Numbered from the stretch's first letter, positions 1 to 7,997 are shown. The stretch: 64,000 bases of DNA from Lachnospiraceae bacterium (GCA_017432565.1 JAFRIW010000044.1:1-64000); one strand, 5' to 3'. The notes: a model not told the origin generated them from the letters alone. Program-made: numbers and translations.

Positions 1-94
1 AGCGTCTTTGTTTAACACCTTCTGGAGTTGCAGGCCACTTACCATCCCGATACAGTTCAACACATTTTCTTTTAAACTCGTATGAATAGCGCAT
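1..94 (-). CDS. IS3-type transposase OrfA, N-terminal fragment (runs off left edge)
   Basis: Reading leftward from an ATG at 94, the first 31 codons begin MRYSYEFKRKCVELYRDG and continue off the window. This resembles the N-terminal helix-turn-helix domain of IS3/IS150-group transposases common in Lachnospiraceae, which binds the element's ends. Only the N-terminus is visible, so it cannot be told whether the element is intact. It lies just beyond the 3' end of the tRNA-Val gene. The family assignment rests on resemblance of about 30 residues. Confidence 0.6.
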   Translation of the reverse strand, partial: MRYSYEFKRKCVELYRDGKWPATPEGVKQRR

Positions 95-100
95 AGAAAA

Positions 101-132
101 ACCCCCTTCCCTGGTTGTCCAGGAAAGGGGGT
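101..132 (-). terminator. Hairpin with T-run between tRNA-Val and the transposase
   Basis: Two 14-base arms (101-114 and 119-132) pair with one mismatch around a 4-base loop, and on the - strand the hairpin is followed by TTTTTCT. This looks like a rho-independent terminator for the leftward tRNA. It could equally belong to the end of the insertion sequence, where it would shield the transposase from outside transcription. Confidence 0.6.
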
Positions 133-156
133 ACATATCATAAAGGTCTCTTTTTA

Positions 157-230
157 TGGAACGGACGGGGATCGAACCCGTGACCTCTCGCGTGTGAGGC
201 GAACGCTCATCCCGGCTGAGCTACCGTTCC
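157..230 (-). tRNA. tRNA-Val (anticodon CAC)
   Basis: Read on the - strand the sequence folds as a full cloverleaf: 7-bp acceptor stem GGAACGG/CCGTTCC, D arm GCTC/GAGC, anticodon stem TTCGC/GCGAG around loop CTCACAC (anticodon CAC, valine codon GUG), and T arm ACGGG/CCCGT with TTCGATC. The discriminator base is A at 157 and the CCA end is not encoded, so it must be added by the CCA-adding enzyme. Confidence 0.95.
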
Positions 231-315
231 GAAACTTTTCTAAGTCTATCGCATTCATACTCAAAAGTCAATCTGAACTTCCGACGCCCCAGGAGACGGG
301 GTAAAGAAAAAAACC

Positions 316-344
316 TTGACAGGCGGGCAGCATCCGATTATGAT
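316..344 (+). promoter_or_regulatory. Sigma-A type promoter for the ylxM-ffh operon
   Basis: A consensus TTGACA box (316-321) is separated by exactly 17 bases from TATGAT (339-344), 56 bases before the ylxM start. It is the strongest-looking promoter in the window and probably drives the whole ylxM-to-trmD run. Confidence 0.8.
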
Positions 345-400
345 AAGAGTCGCCGGCTTTTCGGGACAGGTATGCCCCGGCGGCCAGAGGGACAGGAATC

Positions 401-742
401 ATGGAAAAAATCGTTGCACAGGGCCTTTTATATGATTTCTACGGAGCGCTCCTGACAAAGCACCAGCAGGAGATTTACGAGAAGGCAGTCTACGAGGATC
501 TGTCGCTTTCGGAAATCGCGGCGGTCTCCGGAATCAGCAAACAGGCCGTTCATGACCTGATCCGGCGCGCGACGGCGCAGATGAACGAGTATGAGAAAAG
601 GCTCCATATGATTGAGCGTCACAGGAAGATCACTGAAGTGATCCGGACTCTTCAGGAGGCGGCGGCAGCCCCTTCCGGAGAGAAACAGCTCAGAGACATA
701 TTGCTGGAGACGGCGGGCAGACTGGAGAGGGACCTCGCCTGA
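401..742 (+). CDS. ylxM: YlxM-family SRP-associated DNA-binding protein
   Basis: A 113-residue protein of the UPF0122/YlxM family, which sits directly upstream of ffh in most Bacillota and modulates the signal recognition particle. Residues about 25-60 (LSLSEIAAVSGISKQAVHD) form a sigma-70 region-4-like helix-turn-helix, and the C-terminal half is helical. It is the first gene after a strong promoter and ends 25 bases before ffh, so the two are co-transcribed. The exact molecular role of this family is still loosely defined. Confidence 0.9.
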   Translation: MEKIVAQGLLYDFYGALLTKHQQEIYEKAVYEDLSLSEIAAVSGISKQAVHDLIRRATAQMNEYEKRLHMIERHRKITEVIRTLQEAAAAPSGEKQLRDILLETAGRLERDLA

Positions 743-767
743 AATCCGGGTTCGGAAGGATGAAAAT

Positions 768-2171
768 ATGGCTTTTGAGAGCTTATCGGAAAAACTGAAT
801 GCCGTATTCCGCAATCTGCGGGGAAAGGGCAAGCTGTCCGAGGAGGATGTCAAGGCGGCTCTGCGTGAGGTCCGCATGGCGCTGCTGGAGGCAGATGTCA
901 ACTTCCGCGTGGTCAAGCAGTTCGTGAATTCCATTCAGGAGAGAGCTGTCGGCGAGGAAGTGATGAACGGACTCAATCCCGCGCAGATGGTCATCAAGAT
1001 CGTCGACGAGGAGCTGACAAGCCTGATGGGCTCCGAGACGACCGAGATTGCCTTCCAGCCGGGAAAAGCCATCACCGTCATTATGATGTGCGGCCTTCAG
1101 GGCTCAGGTAAAACGACGACAGCAGCCAAGCTGGCGGGCAAGCTGAAGACGAAGGGAAAGAACTCCCTTCTCGCCGCCCTGGATGTCTACCGCCCGGGCG
1201 CGGTGAAACAGCTGCAGGTCAACGGCGAAAAAGTCGGCGTTCCTGTTTTTGCCATGGAAGACTGCAGAGATCCGAAGATCATTGCTGCAGAGGCAGTAAA
1301 GTATGCGGGAACGCACAACTGCAACGTTGTCTTCCTGGATACGGCCGGCCGTCTGCAGATCGATGATGAAATGATGCAGGAGCTGGAGGAAATCAAGGCT
1401 GCTGTGGAGGTTCATCAGACACTGCTGGTTGTCGACGCCATGACCGGTCAGGAAGCCGTCAATGTGGCGCAGACCTTCAATGACCGCATCGGCATCGACG
1501 GCGTCATTCTCTCCAAGATGGACGGCGATACGAGGGGCGGTGCCGCGCTGTCGGTCAAGGCAGTGACCGGGAAGCCTATTCTGTATATCGGTATGGGAGA
1601 GAAGCTCTCGGATCTGGAGCAGTTCTATCCGGACCGCATGGCCAACCGGATTCTCGGAATGGGAGATGTCCTGACGCTGATTGATAAGGCGCAGGAAGCG
1701 CTGGACGAGGAAGACGAGAAGAAGACGAAGGAGATGTCGGGACGCCTGAAGAAAGGCCGTTTCGATTTCAACGACTATCTGGACAGCATGAAACAGATGC
1801 GCAAGATGGGCGGGATCGGCAGTATTCTCGGTATGATGCCCGGGATGGGAATCAGCAGGGACCAGCTTGAGGAGGCCATCGATGAAAAGAAGATGGCCAG
1901 GATTGAGGCCATCGTGCTCTCCATGACACCGGAGGAGCGCGCAAATCCGGATCTGCTCACACCGCAGCGGCGGCACAGAATCGCGCGGGGAAGCGGAAAC
2001 GATATTGCGGAGGTCAACCGCTTCATCAAACAGTTCCGGGAGATGCAGAAGATGATGAAGCAGATGGGAAACACCGGCAAACGCCGCAGAAGGAATCCGT
2101 TCGGCGGATTCGGCGGGCCGGGCGGATTAGGAGGATTCGGAGGCCCCGGACGGGGCGGATTCCGTTTCTGA
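768..2171 (+). CDS. ffh: Signal recognition particle protein Ffh (SRP54)
   Basis: The GTPase subunit of the signal recognition particle, which binds signal sequences on ribosomes and delivers them to FtsY at the membrane. The 467 residues show an N domain (1-90), a G domain with P-loop GLQGSGKTTTAAKL (about 109-122) and DTAGR (about 191-195), and a methionine-rich M domain (about 300-435, with KQMRKMGG and MQKMMKQMG) that binds SRP RNA and signal peptides. The C-terminus ends in a glycine/phenylalanine-rich tail of about 25 residues, longer than the usual end of the M domain. No SRP RNA gene or ftsY is in the window. Confidence 0.97.
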   Translation: MAFESLSEKLNAVFRNLRGKGKLSEEDVKAALREVRMALLEADVNFRVVKQFVNSIQERAVGEEVMNGLNPAQMVIKIVDEELTSLMGSETTEIAFQPGKAITVIMMCGLQGSGKTTTAAKLAGKLKTKGKNSLLAALDVYRPGAVKQLQVNGEKVGVPVFAMEDCRDPKIIAAEAVKYAGTHNCNVVFLDTAGRLQIDDEMMQELEEIKAAVEVHQTLLVVDAMTGQEAVNVAQTFNDRIGIDGVILSKMDGDTRGGAALSVKAVTGKPILYIGMGEKLSDLEQFYPDRMANRILGMGDVLTLIDKAQEALDEEDEKKTKEMSGRLKKGRFDFNDYLDSMKQMRKMGGIGSILGMMPGMGISRDQLEEAIDEKKMARIEAIVLSMTPEERANPDLLTPQRRHRIARGSGNDIAEVNRFIKQFREMQKMMKQMGNTGKRRRRNPFGGFGGPGGLGGFGGPGRGGFRF

Positions 2172-2236
2172 CAGATAGCGGATAGACATCGTTTATCTGA
2201 AAAATACACTACATTTTATTCAGGAGGAAATTAAAA

Positions 2237-2479
2237 ATGGTTAAGATCAGACTTGCAAGAATCGGCGCGAAGAAGGTACCGCAGTACAGAATCGTCGTAC
2301 AGGACGCAGCGAAGCCGCGTGACGGCGCGAGAATCGATGAGATCGGATTCTATGATCCCAACACCAATCCCGCAACCGTGAAGATCGATCTGGAAGCGGC
2401 AAAGAAGTGGATCGCCAACGGTGCCCAGCCCACGACGGTTGTCAAGAAGCTGATGAAGGATGCTGCCAAGAACGCATAA
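2237..2479 (+). CDS. rpsP: 30S ribosomal protein S16
   Basis: An 80-residue protein of standard S16 length beginning [13 protein letters not shown], the hallmark start of the family, with the YRIVVQDA segment following. It is a primary-type assembly protein of the small subunit. A strong AGGAGG precedes the ATG. It stands between ffh and the KH-domain gene as in most Bacillota, so ribosomal protein supply is tied to SRP and tRNA/rRNA maturation factors in the same operon. Confidence 0.97.
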   Translation: MVKIRLARIGAKKVPQYRIVVQDAAKPRDGARIDEIGFYDPNTNPATVKIDLEAAKKWIANGAQPTTVVKKLMKDAAKNA

Positions 2480-2508
2480 AATCCCGTCAGGAAGGAAAGG
2501 TTTCTGGA

Positions 2509-2784
2509 ATGAAAGAGCTTGTTGAAGTAATTGCAAAAGCCCTTGCAGAACATCCTGACGAGGTGGTTGTCACAGAGAAGAAGGAAGGCAGAACGGTCCG
2601 TGTACAGCTGGGCGTCGCGCCTTCTGACATGGGCAAAGTCATCGGAAAACAGGGCAGGATCGCCAAGTCGATTCGCGCGCTCGCCAAGGCCGGCGCGTCC
2701 CTGAAGGATATCCGTGTCGAGGTCGATATCGACAGTAATGACGAGCTGCAGGGCATTTCCTCTGAACCGGAATCGGCAGAGTGA
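2509..2784 (+). CDS. khpA: KH-domain RNA-binding protein KhpA (YlqC)
   Basis: A 91-residue single KH-domain protein. The GxxG loop is visible in the segment MGKVIGKQGRIAKSIRALA (GKQG). In other Bacillota KhpA pairs with KhpB/EloR and affects cell elongation and small-RNA biology. The ATG at 2509, preceded by GGAAGGAAAGG, gives the family's usual MKELVEVIAKAL start. Its place between rpsP and rimM is the conserved one. Confidence 0.92.
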   Translation: MKELVEVIAKALAEHPDEVVVTEKKEGRTVRVQLGVAPSDMGKVIGKQGRIAKSIRALAKAGASLKDIRVEVDIDSNDELQGISSEPESAE

Positions 2785-2790
2785 TTTGAT

Positions 2791-3303
2791 ATGGTTGAAC
2801 AATTTCGCGTCGGTGTGATCACTTCGACGCACGGGCTGAAGGGTGAAGTGAAGGTCTTCCCGACGACGGACGATCCCGGACGCTTTCGGAAACTGAAAAA
2901 GGTCACATTGGATCTGGGCGGCGAGAAACGCCAGCTGAAGGTCCGCAAAGTATCCTTCTTCAAGCAGTTCGTGATTCTGGGCTTTGAGGGGCTCGACACA
3001 ATTGAAGATGTGGAGCGGCTGCGCGGAAAGGATCTGCTGGTGGACCGGAAGGATGCAATCGCCCTCCCGGAAGGCCGTTACTTTATCGCGGATCTGATCG
3101 GCCTGCGCGTCATCAATGAGCAGGATGAGGAGATCGGCATTCTGCAGGATGTCCTGGAGACCGGCGCCAACGATGTTTATGTCGCGGTGCGGCCGGACGG
3201 ACGGGAGCTGCTGCTGCCGGTGATTGATGAATGTGTGCTGGAGACGGACCCGGACGCGGGTTACGTGAGAGTGCATGTCATGCCCGGCCTGGAGGATCTG
3301 TAA
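2791..3303 (+). CDS. rimM: Ribosome maturation factor RimM
   Basis: 170 residues, normal for RimM, which binds S19 and assists maturation of the 30S head. The N-terminal beta-barrel starts with FRVGVITSTHGLKGEVKV and the C-terminal PRC-barrel contains ADLIGLRVIN and LLLPVIDECVLETD. The gene starts 6 bases after khpA and has only a weak ribosome-binding site, suggesting translational coupling. Confidence 0.96.
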   Translation: MVEQFRVGVITSTHGLKGEVKVFPTTDDPGRFRKLKKVTLDLGGEKRQLKVRKVSFFKQFVILGFEGLDTIEDVERLRGKDLLVDRKDAIALPEGRYFIADLIGLRVINEQDEEIGILQDVLETGANDVYVAVRPDGRELLLPVIDECVLETDPDAGYVRVHVMPGLEDL

Positions 3304-3320
3304 GCGACTGAAGAAATAAA

Positions 3321-4088
3321 ATGAAGTTTCATGTGCTGACACTTTTTCCGGAAATGATTCTGCGGGGATGCGACAACAGCATTCTTGCGCGGGCCATGGC
3401 CAGAGATCTCATAGAGATCGAGGCTGTGAATATCCGGGACTATACACAGAATAAGCACGGCCGGGTGGACGATTACACCTATGGCGGCGGAGCGGGGCTG
3501 CTGATGCAGGCACAGCCTGTTTATGACGCCTTCGAAGCTGTCCGCACCCGGATCGATGCAGAGCGGGATCCGGAAGAGGAACAGCAGAGCGGCGATTCCG
3601 CGCCGGTGCGCGTTGTCTATCTCTCACCGCAGGGCAGAACCTTTACGCAGAAGATTGCGCAGGAGCTCGCCATGGAGAAGGATCTGATCCTTCTGTGCGG
3701 TCACTACGAGGGGATTGACGAGCGGGTACTGGAAGAAATCGTGACCGACGAGATTTCGATCGGCGACTATGTTCTCACCGGCGGAGAACTGCCGGCCATG
3801 GTGCTGATTGACGCTGTCTCGAGGCTGATCCCGGGAGTCCTCGGGAACGAGGTTTCCGCGGATACAGACTCCTTCGGAAACGGCCTGCTGGAATATCCGC
3901 AGTATACAAGGCCTGAAGAATGGCACGGTCGGAAGGTGCCGGAGATTCTGCTTTCGGGAGATCATAAGAAAGTGGATGAGTGGCGCCTGGCCCGCTCGCT
4001 CGAGCGGACAAAGGAGCGGCGTCCGGATCTGTATGATCAATATCTGCGGGAAAGCCCGCAGGACGGGCCGGATCCTGCACAGAAATAA
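3321..4088 (+). CDS. trmD: tRNA (guanine-N1-)-methyltransferase TrmD
   Basis: Makes m1G37 in tRNAs that read CNN/GG-type codons, preventing +1 frameshifts. The 255-residue protein has the SPOUT trefoil-knot signature: [13 protein letters not shown] (about 114-126) and [14 protein letters not shown] (about 142-155), plus the GGGAGLLM loop near residue 56 and the C-terminal helical domain ending KVDEWR. It is the last gene before rplS, which here has its own promoter and leader. Confidence 0.97.
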   Translation: MKFHVLTLFPEMILRGCDNSILARAMARDLIEIEAVNIRDYTQNKHGRVDDYTYGGGAGLLMQAQPVYDAFEAVRTRIDAERDPEEEQQSGDSAPVRVVYLSPQGRTFTQKIAQELAMEKDLILLCGHYEGIDERVLEEIVTDEISIGDYVLTGGELPAMVLIDAVSRLIPGVLGNEVSADTDSFGNGLLEYPQYTRPEEWHGRKVPEILLSGDHKKVDEWRLARSLERTKERRPDLYDQYLRESPQDGPDPAQK

Positions 4089-4099
4089 AGCAGTAAGCC

Positions 4100-4128
4100 T
4101 TGCAATCCGGTCAGGATTGTGATAAATT
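4100..4128 (+). promoter_or_regulatory. Promoter for rplS
   Basis: TTGCAA (4100-4105), a 17-base spacer, then TAAATT (4123-4128), starting 12 bases after the trmD stop codon. The transcript would begin near 4135 and carry about 185 bases before the rplS start. Confidence 0.6.
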
Positions 4129-4320
4129 ATGAGCGTTGCTCCCTCGGAGCAGCGCGCAAAACAGATGTTCCTCTGCGGAAGCGGCGCGGTGCGCGTAAGT
4201 CTTGACGGCACGAACATCGAGACGGAGCGGGGATCCGGGCGTGACGGATGACATCCCTGGAAAGGGTGATGCAGCCACAAACGGGTCGGGACGGTCCACG
4301 ACAGAAAGGTCAGGAATAAA
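4129..4320 (+). ncRNA. Structured 5' leader of rplS (candidate cis-regulatory RNA)
   Basis: The 232-base gap between trmD and rplS has no convincing reading frame but several complementary segments. A hairpin pairs 4137-4142 with 4146-4151 (TGCTCC/GGAGCA). A long-range helix pairs GATGTTC (4164-4170) with GAACATC (4212-4218). A hairpin pairs CCCT (4255-4258) with AGGG (4263-4266) around the GNRA-type loop GGAA, extended by CAT/ATG across a 2-base bulge. Bacillota have a known short L19 leader, but this one is much longer. Regulation by L19 or by another ligand is inference. Confidence 0.45.
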
Positions 4321-4677
4321 ATGAATCAGGAAATTATCAAGGAACTTGAAGCTGCACAGATTAAGGAAGAGATTCCTCAGTTCAATACCGGCGATACCGT
4401 TCGTGTTCACAACCGCATTAAGGAAGGCAACCGCGAGCGTATTCAGATTTTCGAGGGCGTTGTCCTGAAGATCCAGGGCGGCGGAAACCGCACCACCTTT
4501 ACCGTCCGCAAAGAATCCAGCGGAATCGGTGTTGAGAAGACCTGGCCGCTTCATTCTCCGAATGTTGAGAAGGTTGAAGTGGTTCGCCGCGGTAAGGTCA
4601 GAAGAGCAAAGCTGAATTATCTTCGCGGCCTGAGCGGAAAGAAGGCGAAGGTCAAGGAAGTTATCAACCGCAAATAA
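4321..4677 (+). CDS. rplS: 50S ribosomal protein L19
   Basis: A 118-residue protein of normal L19 length with the family segments [27 protein letters not shown] and [14 protein letters not shown]19 lies at the 30S-50S interface of the large subunit. It closes the ribosome maturation cluster and is followed within 20 bases by a strong terminator. The long leader in front suggests it is controlled apart from rpsP-rimM-trmD. Confidence 0.97.
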   Translation: MNQEIIKELEAAQIKEEIPQFNTGDTVRVHNRIKEGNRERIQIFEGVVLKIQGGGNRTTFTVRKESSGIGVEKTWPLHSPNVEKVEVVRRGKVRRAKLNYLRGLSGKKAKVKEVINRK

Positions 4678-4694
4678 TTGTATTGATGTACATG

Positions 4695-4728
4695 AAAGGC
4701 CGCACTTACAGAAAGTGCGGCCTTTTTT
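4695..4728 (+). terminator. Rho-independent terminator after rplS
   Basis: A perfect 13-bp stem (4695-4707 with 4713-4725, AAAGGCCGCACTT and its complement) with a 5-base loop, running into six T residues. Confidence 0.92.
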
Positions 4729-4763
4729 ACGATGAAACACCGGACGGCGGGAACGGATACAAG

Positions 4764-5357
4764 ATGGCAAAACGTCCCAATCAGGGTCTGCATTTTTACG
4801 ACCGGAAAAAAAGAAAAATTCATTTTACAGTGATCAGGGAGATCCTGCTGTATGTGCTGTACGGCGCGGCGGCAGTGTTCCTTGCTGTCTTCACTGTGCG
4901 GAATTTCGGCTTCCGGATCGGAAATATCGGCAATTCGATGGAACCCATGATTTCAGCCGGCCAGAGTGTGCTGGTGAACACACTTTCCTATCGGATCGGT
5001 TCCATAAAGCAGGGAGACGTGATCGCATTTTATCCGGGCGGCAACACCAATGCTCATCCCTCCGTCAAGCGCGTCGCTGCACTGTCCGGGGATTCCGTGC
5101 AGATCGTTGACGGAGATCTTCTGATCAACGGCATTCCCTACACGGGAAACGATCTGTATCCCGAGATTGCCGATCCCGGTATTGCGGGGGTACAGATCCA
5201 GCTCGGGGACGATGAACTCTTTGTCCTGGGAGACAATCTGGAGGGCAGCGAAGATTCCCGGTCCGCCTCGATCGGTGCGATCCGGGAGAGCTTTGTGATC
5301 GGGAAGGTCTGGTATGCCCTTCCGGCGGACGGGGCAAAATCCGGCCGCGTCGAATAA
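4764..5357 (+). CDS. lepB: Type I signal peptidase (first of two)
   Basis: A membrane-bound signal peptidase of 197 residues that cleaves signal peptides of exported proteins. A basic N-terminus (KRPNQ..YDRKKRK) precedes one membrane segment (about 31-50). The catalytic serine lies in GNSMEPMI (about 59-66), the general-base lysine in HPSVKRVAALSGD (about 96-108), and the family box GDNLEGSEDSR follows. I chose ATG 4764 because upstream in-frame ATGs fall inside the rplS terminator. A second paralogue lies beyond rbgA. Confidence 0.9.
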   Translation: MAKRPNQGLHFYDRKKRKIHFTVIREILLYVLYGAAAVFLAVFTVRNFGFRIGNIGNSMEPMISAGQSVLVNTLSYRIGSIKQGDVIAFYPGGNTNAHPSVKRVAALSGDSVQIVDGDLLINGIPYTGNDLYPEIADPGIAGVQIQLGDDELFVLGDNLEGSEDSRSASIGAIRESFVIGKVWYALPADGAKSGRVE

Positions 5358-5377
5358 TTTTGCAGCGAGGACAGAAC

Positions 5378-6274
5378 ATGGCAGATTTACAGTGGTATCC
5401 CGGCCATATGACCAAGGCCCGCAGGATGATGGAGGAGAACATCTCCCTGGTTGATCTGGTCATCGAACTGACGGATGCCAGGGCCCCGCTCTCCAGCAGG
5501 AATCCGGATATCGATACACTTTCCCGCGGCAAAGCGCGCATGCTGCTGCTGAACAAGGCCGACCTGGCCGATCCGGCGCAGACCGAGCGCTTCTGCGCAT
5601 ATTTTGAAAAACAGGGAATTCAGTGTGTGCCGCTGGACGCGAGAAACCGCAAAATGAATGACCAGATCCGCAGACGTGTTCAGGAGGCATGCCGGGAAAA
5701 GCTGGAGCGCAACAAAAGACGGGGGATCTTAAACCGTCCGCTTCGCGCGATGGTGGTCGGAATACCGAATGTCGGCAAGTCGACTTTTATCAATTCCTTT
5801 GCGGGAAAAGCCAGTGCAAAAACCGGCAACAAGCCGGGTGTCACCAGAGGCAAGCAGTGGATCCGTCTGAATAAGGAACTGGAGCTTCTGGATACGCCCG
5901 GAATTCTGTGGCCGAAGTTTGACGATCCCGAGATCGGAATCCGCCTCGCACTCATCATGGCAATCCGGGAGGAAATTCTGAACGAGCAGGAGCTGGCGGT
6001 CTACCTGCTGGGCTTCCTGAAGGATTATTATCCCGGCGTGCTCGGGGAGCGGTACAGCACAGCGGAGAAGCCTTTTGACACGGACACTTCGGATCAGGAG
6101 CTGCTCACGCAGATTGCTCAGAACAAGCAGCTGATAGCAAAGGGTCAGACACCGGACCTCACACGCGCCTGCAGGATGCTTCTGGAAGATTTCAGAACCG
6201 GACGCCTCGGGCGGATTACATTGGAACAGCCTGAACTGGATCAGACGGAGGATGCTGTAAATGAAGAAACATGA
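5378..6274 (+). CDS. rbgA: Ribosome biogenesis GTPase RbgA (YlqF)
   Basis: A circularly permuted GTPase needed for late 50S assembly in Bacillota. The order of motifs shows the permutation: G4 NKADL (near residue 59) comes before G1 GIPNVGKST (about 125-133), then G2/G3 with TRGKQW and DTPGILWPK. The N-terminus QWYPGHMTKARRMM is typical. The ATG at 5378 follows GCGAGGAC at good spacing and is preferred over an upstream TTG. The gene sits between the two signal peptidases and overlaps the second by 14 bases. Confidence 0.95.
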   Translation: MADLQWYPGHMTKARRMMEENISLVDLVIELTDARAPLSSRNPDIDTLSRGKARMLLLNKADLADPAQTERFCAYFEKQGIQCVPLDARNRKMNDQIRRRVQEACREKLERNKRRGILNRPLRAMVVGIPNVGKSTFINSFAGKASAKTGNKPGVTRGKQWIRLNKELELLDTPGILWPKFDDPEIGIRLALIMAIREEILNEQELAVYLLGFLKDYYPGVLGERYSTAEKPFDTDTSDQELLTQIAQNKQLIAKGQTPDLTRACRMLLEDFRTGRLGRITLEQPELDQTEDAVNEET

Positions 6275-6938
6275 GTCAGATGGATTTGAAGAAATTGACC
6301 TCGAGGAATATGACGGGGAGCCGGAAGAGGGACTGCAGCCGGAAGGGGAGCCCGCGGATTCCGATGAACAGGACAGTGATGAGGAACAGCCGGAGAAGGC
6401 GGGAAGCTTTATGAAGGAAGCAGTCAGTTTTCTGATCTGGGCCGCCTGCGTCCTTCTGATTTCCTTCCTGCTGGTTCACTTCGTCATTCAGCGCTGCGAT
6501 GTGGGCGGAAGCTCCATGGTTCCGACACTGACGGACGGCGACCAGCTTCTGATGGATAAGATCAGCTATCGTTTTAAAGATCCTGAGCGCTTTGACATCA
6601 TCGTGTTTCCTTATGAGTATTCGGAGAACACCTATTTTATCAAGCGTGTGATCGGTCTTCCCGGCGAAACCGTACAGATTGACACGGCCGGGACGATCTA
6701 TATTAACGGGGAGCCGCTGGAAGAACACTACGGCGCAGAAGTCATGCTTTATCCGGGACTTGCGGAAGAAGAAATTCATCTCGATGACGATGAGTATTTT
6801 GTTCTCGGCGACAACCGGAATGTCAGTGAGGATTCCAGATATCCGGACGTGGGCAATATCAAGCGCGAACGGATCATGGGCCGGCCGTTCCTGCGGATTT
6901 TCCCGTTTTCCTCGTTCGGACTGATTTCCTCGAAGTAA
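6261..6938 (+). CDS. lepB: Type I signal peptidase (second of two)
   Basis: A 225-residue signal peptidase. An unusually acidic cytoplasmic N-terminus of about 50 residues (EEIDLEEYDGEPEEG and similar) precedes a single membrane segment (about 53-72). The catalytic serine is in GGSSMVPTL (about 81-89), the lysine in YFIKRVIGLPGE (about 122-133), and the GDNRNVSEDSR box is intact, so it should be active. Its start overlaps the end of rbgA. The contrast between this acidic tail and the basic tail of the first paralogue is the clearest difference between them. Confidence 0.93.
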   Translation: MKKHESDGFEEIDLEEYDGEPEEGLQPEGEPADSDEQDSDEEQPEKAGSFMKEAVSFLIWAACVLLISFLLVHFVIQRCDVGGSSMVPTLTDGDQLLMDKISYRFKDPERFDIIVFPYEYSENTYFIKRVIGLPGETVQIDTAGTIYINGEPLEEHYGAEVMLYPGLAEEEIHLDDDEYFVLGDNRNVSEDSRYPDVGNIKRERIMGRPFLRIFPFSSFGLISSK

Positions 6939-6970
6939 GATGTGTTGTTTAAACAGAACGGAGCAGACGG

Positions 6971-7630
6971 ATGAACAGACAGGAGAGACTGGAAGCGGAA
7001 CTGGTCCGCACCGGTCAGATGCGCGCCTTTGAGCGTCAGCTTGCCGGGGAATTACTCGACAGAGATGAGGGAGCGCAGATTCTGATCGGCGGGATCGACG
7101 AGGCGGGGAGAGGCCCGCTGGCGGGACCCGTCGCGGCAGCGGTGGTCATTCTTCCAGATGACGTTCCTTTTCCCTTCGTGAATGACTCCAAAAAGCTCAG
7201 TCCGAAAAAACGGGATGAGCTCTATGATTATATCCGCGAACATGCAGCCGCATACAGCGTGAAGCTGGTCGAACCGCAGCGGATTGATGAAATCAATATT
7301 CTGCAGGCCACTTATGAGGCAATGCGCAATGCCGTCGCGGCGCTTGCGGTCACCCCGGAAGTGCTGATCAACGACGCAGTCCGGATTCCCGGCATTGACC
7401 TGCCTCAGATTCCGGTGGTCAAGGGCGACGCAAAGTGCCTTTCCATCGCCGCCGCCAGCATTCTGGCCAAGGTGACCAGAGACCGTCTGATGGAGGAGTA
7501 CGACAGAATGTATCCGGAGTACGGTTTTGCCTCTCACAAAGGATACGGAACCGCACAGCACATCGAGGCCATCAGAAAGTACGGCCCCTGTCCCATTCAC
7601 AGACGCACATTTATCGGACATTTTCTGTAA
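6971..7630 (+). CDS. rnhB: Ribonuclease HII
   Basis: Removes RNA from RNA/DNA hybrids, including single misincorporated ribonucleotides. The 219 residues contain the family signature GIDEAGRGPLAGPV (about 42-55, with the catalytic Asp-Glu), VNDSKKLSPKKR, and the later Asp in LINDAVRIPG. An N-terminal helical extension of about 35 residues precedes the catalytic core. It is followed immediately by yraN, the usual pairing. Confidence 0.96.
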   Translation: MNRQERLEAELVRTGQMRAFERQLAGELLDRDEGAQILIGGIDEAGRGPLAGPVAAAVVILPDDVPFPFVNDSKKLSPKKRDELYDYIREHAAAYSVKLVEPQRIDEINILQATYEAMRNAVAALAVTPEVLINDAVRIPGIDLPQIPVVKGDAKCLSIAAASILAKVTRDRLMEEYDRMYPEYGFASHKGYGTAQHIEAIRKYGPCPIHRRTFIGHFL

Positions 7631-7646
7631 AGGAGTTCTTCAGCGA

Positions 7647-7997
7647 TTGGAGCGGCACAACAACCGGGCACTGGGTACCCGCAAGGAACTGGAAGCGGCG
7701 GATTATCTCACAGGGCAGGGCGTTCATATTCTGGAGCACAGTTTCCGGTGCAGACAGGGTGAGATCGACCTGATCGGAAGAGAGGGACGCAAGCTTCTTT
7801 TTATTGAGGTAAAATACCGCAGCAGCGGCCGGAGCGGCAGTGCGGCGGAGGCCGTCACACCGAAAAAGCAGAACGTGATCCGCAGCGTCGCGCAGTATTA
7901 TCTTTTCAGCCGCCGCATTCCGCAGGATACCCCCGTGCGCTTTGACGTTGTCGCCATGGATCAGAAAAGCATCCGCTGGATCACGGATGCTTTCTGA
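7647..7997 (+). CDS. YraN family (UPF0102) endonuclease-like protein
   Basis: A protein of about 116 residues with the YraN/UPF0102 nuclease-like fold: G-EIDLIGREG--LLFIEVKYRSS contains the E..D..EVK restriction-endonuclease-type core. The start is taken as TTG 7647 because AAAGGAG ends 11 bases upstream and this gives the family's usual length and N-terminus (ERHNNRALGTRKELEA). It follows rnhB directly. Its biological function is not established. The last codons overlap a terminator hairpin. Confidence 0.85.
   Translation: MERHNNRALGTRKELEAADYLTGQGVHILEHSFRCRQGEIDLIGREGRKLLFIEVKYRSSGRSGSAAEAVTPKKQNVIRSVAQYYLFSRRIPQDTPVRFDVVAMDQKSIRWITDAF
7966..7993. terminator. Bidirectional terminator between yraN and prs
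   Basis: A perfect 10-bp stem (AAAGCATCCG at 7966-7975 with CGGATGCTTT at 7984-7993) with an 8-base loop. On the - strand the stem is followed by TTTTCTG, on the + strand by TTTCTG. It lies inside the last codons of yraN and would serve both converging genes. Confidence 0.65.

Noticed and set aside
4129..4248. A 40-codon reading frame (starting MSVAPSEQRAKQM) in the rplS leader
   Set aside because: Its ATG overlaps the -10 region, it has no ribosome-binding site, and the region pairs with itself as RNA.
4129..4320. Known riboswitch or stable RNA (cobalamin, c-di-GMP, fluoride, SRP RNA, RNase P, tmRNA) in the rplS leader
   Set aside because: None of the core motifs of these classes that I can recall is present.
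4683..4763. An upstream extension of the first signal peptidase starting at 4683
   Set aside because: The added codons run through the rplS terminator hairpin; ATG 4764 gives the normal N-terminus.
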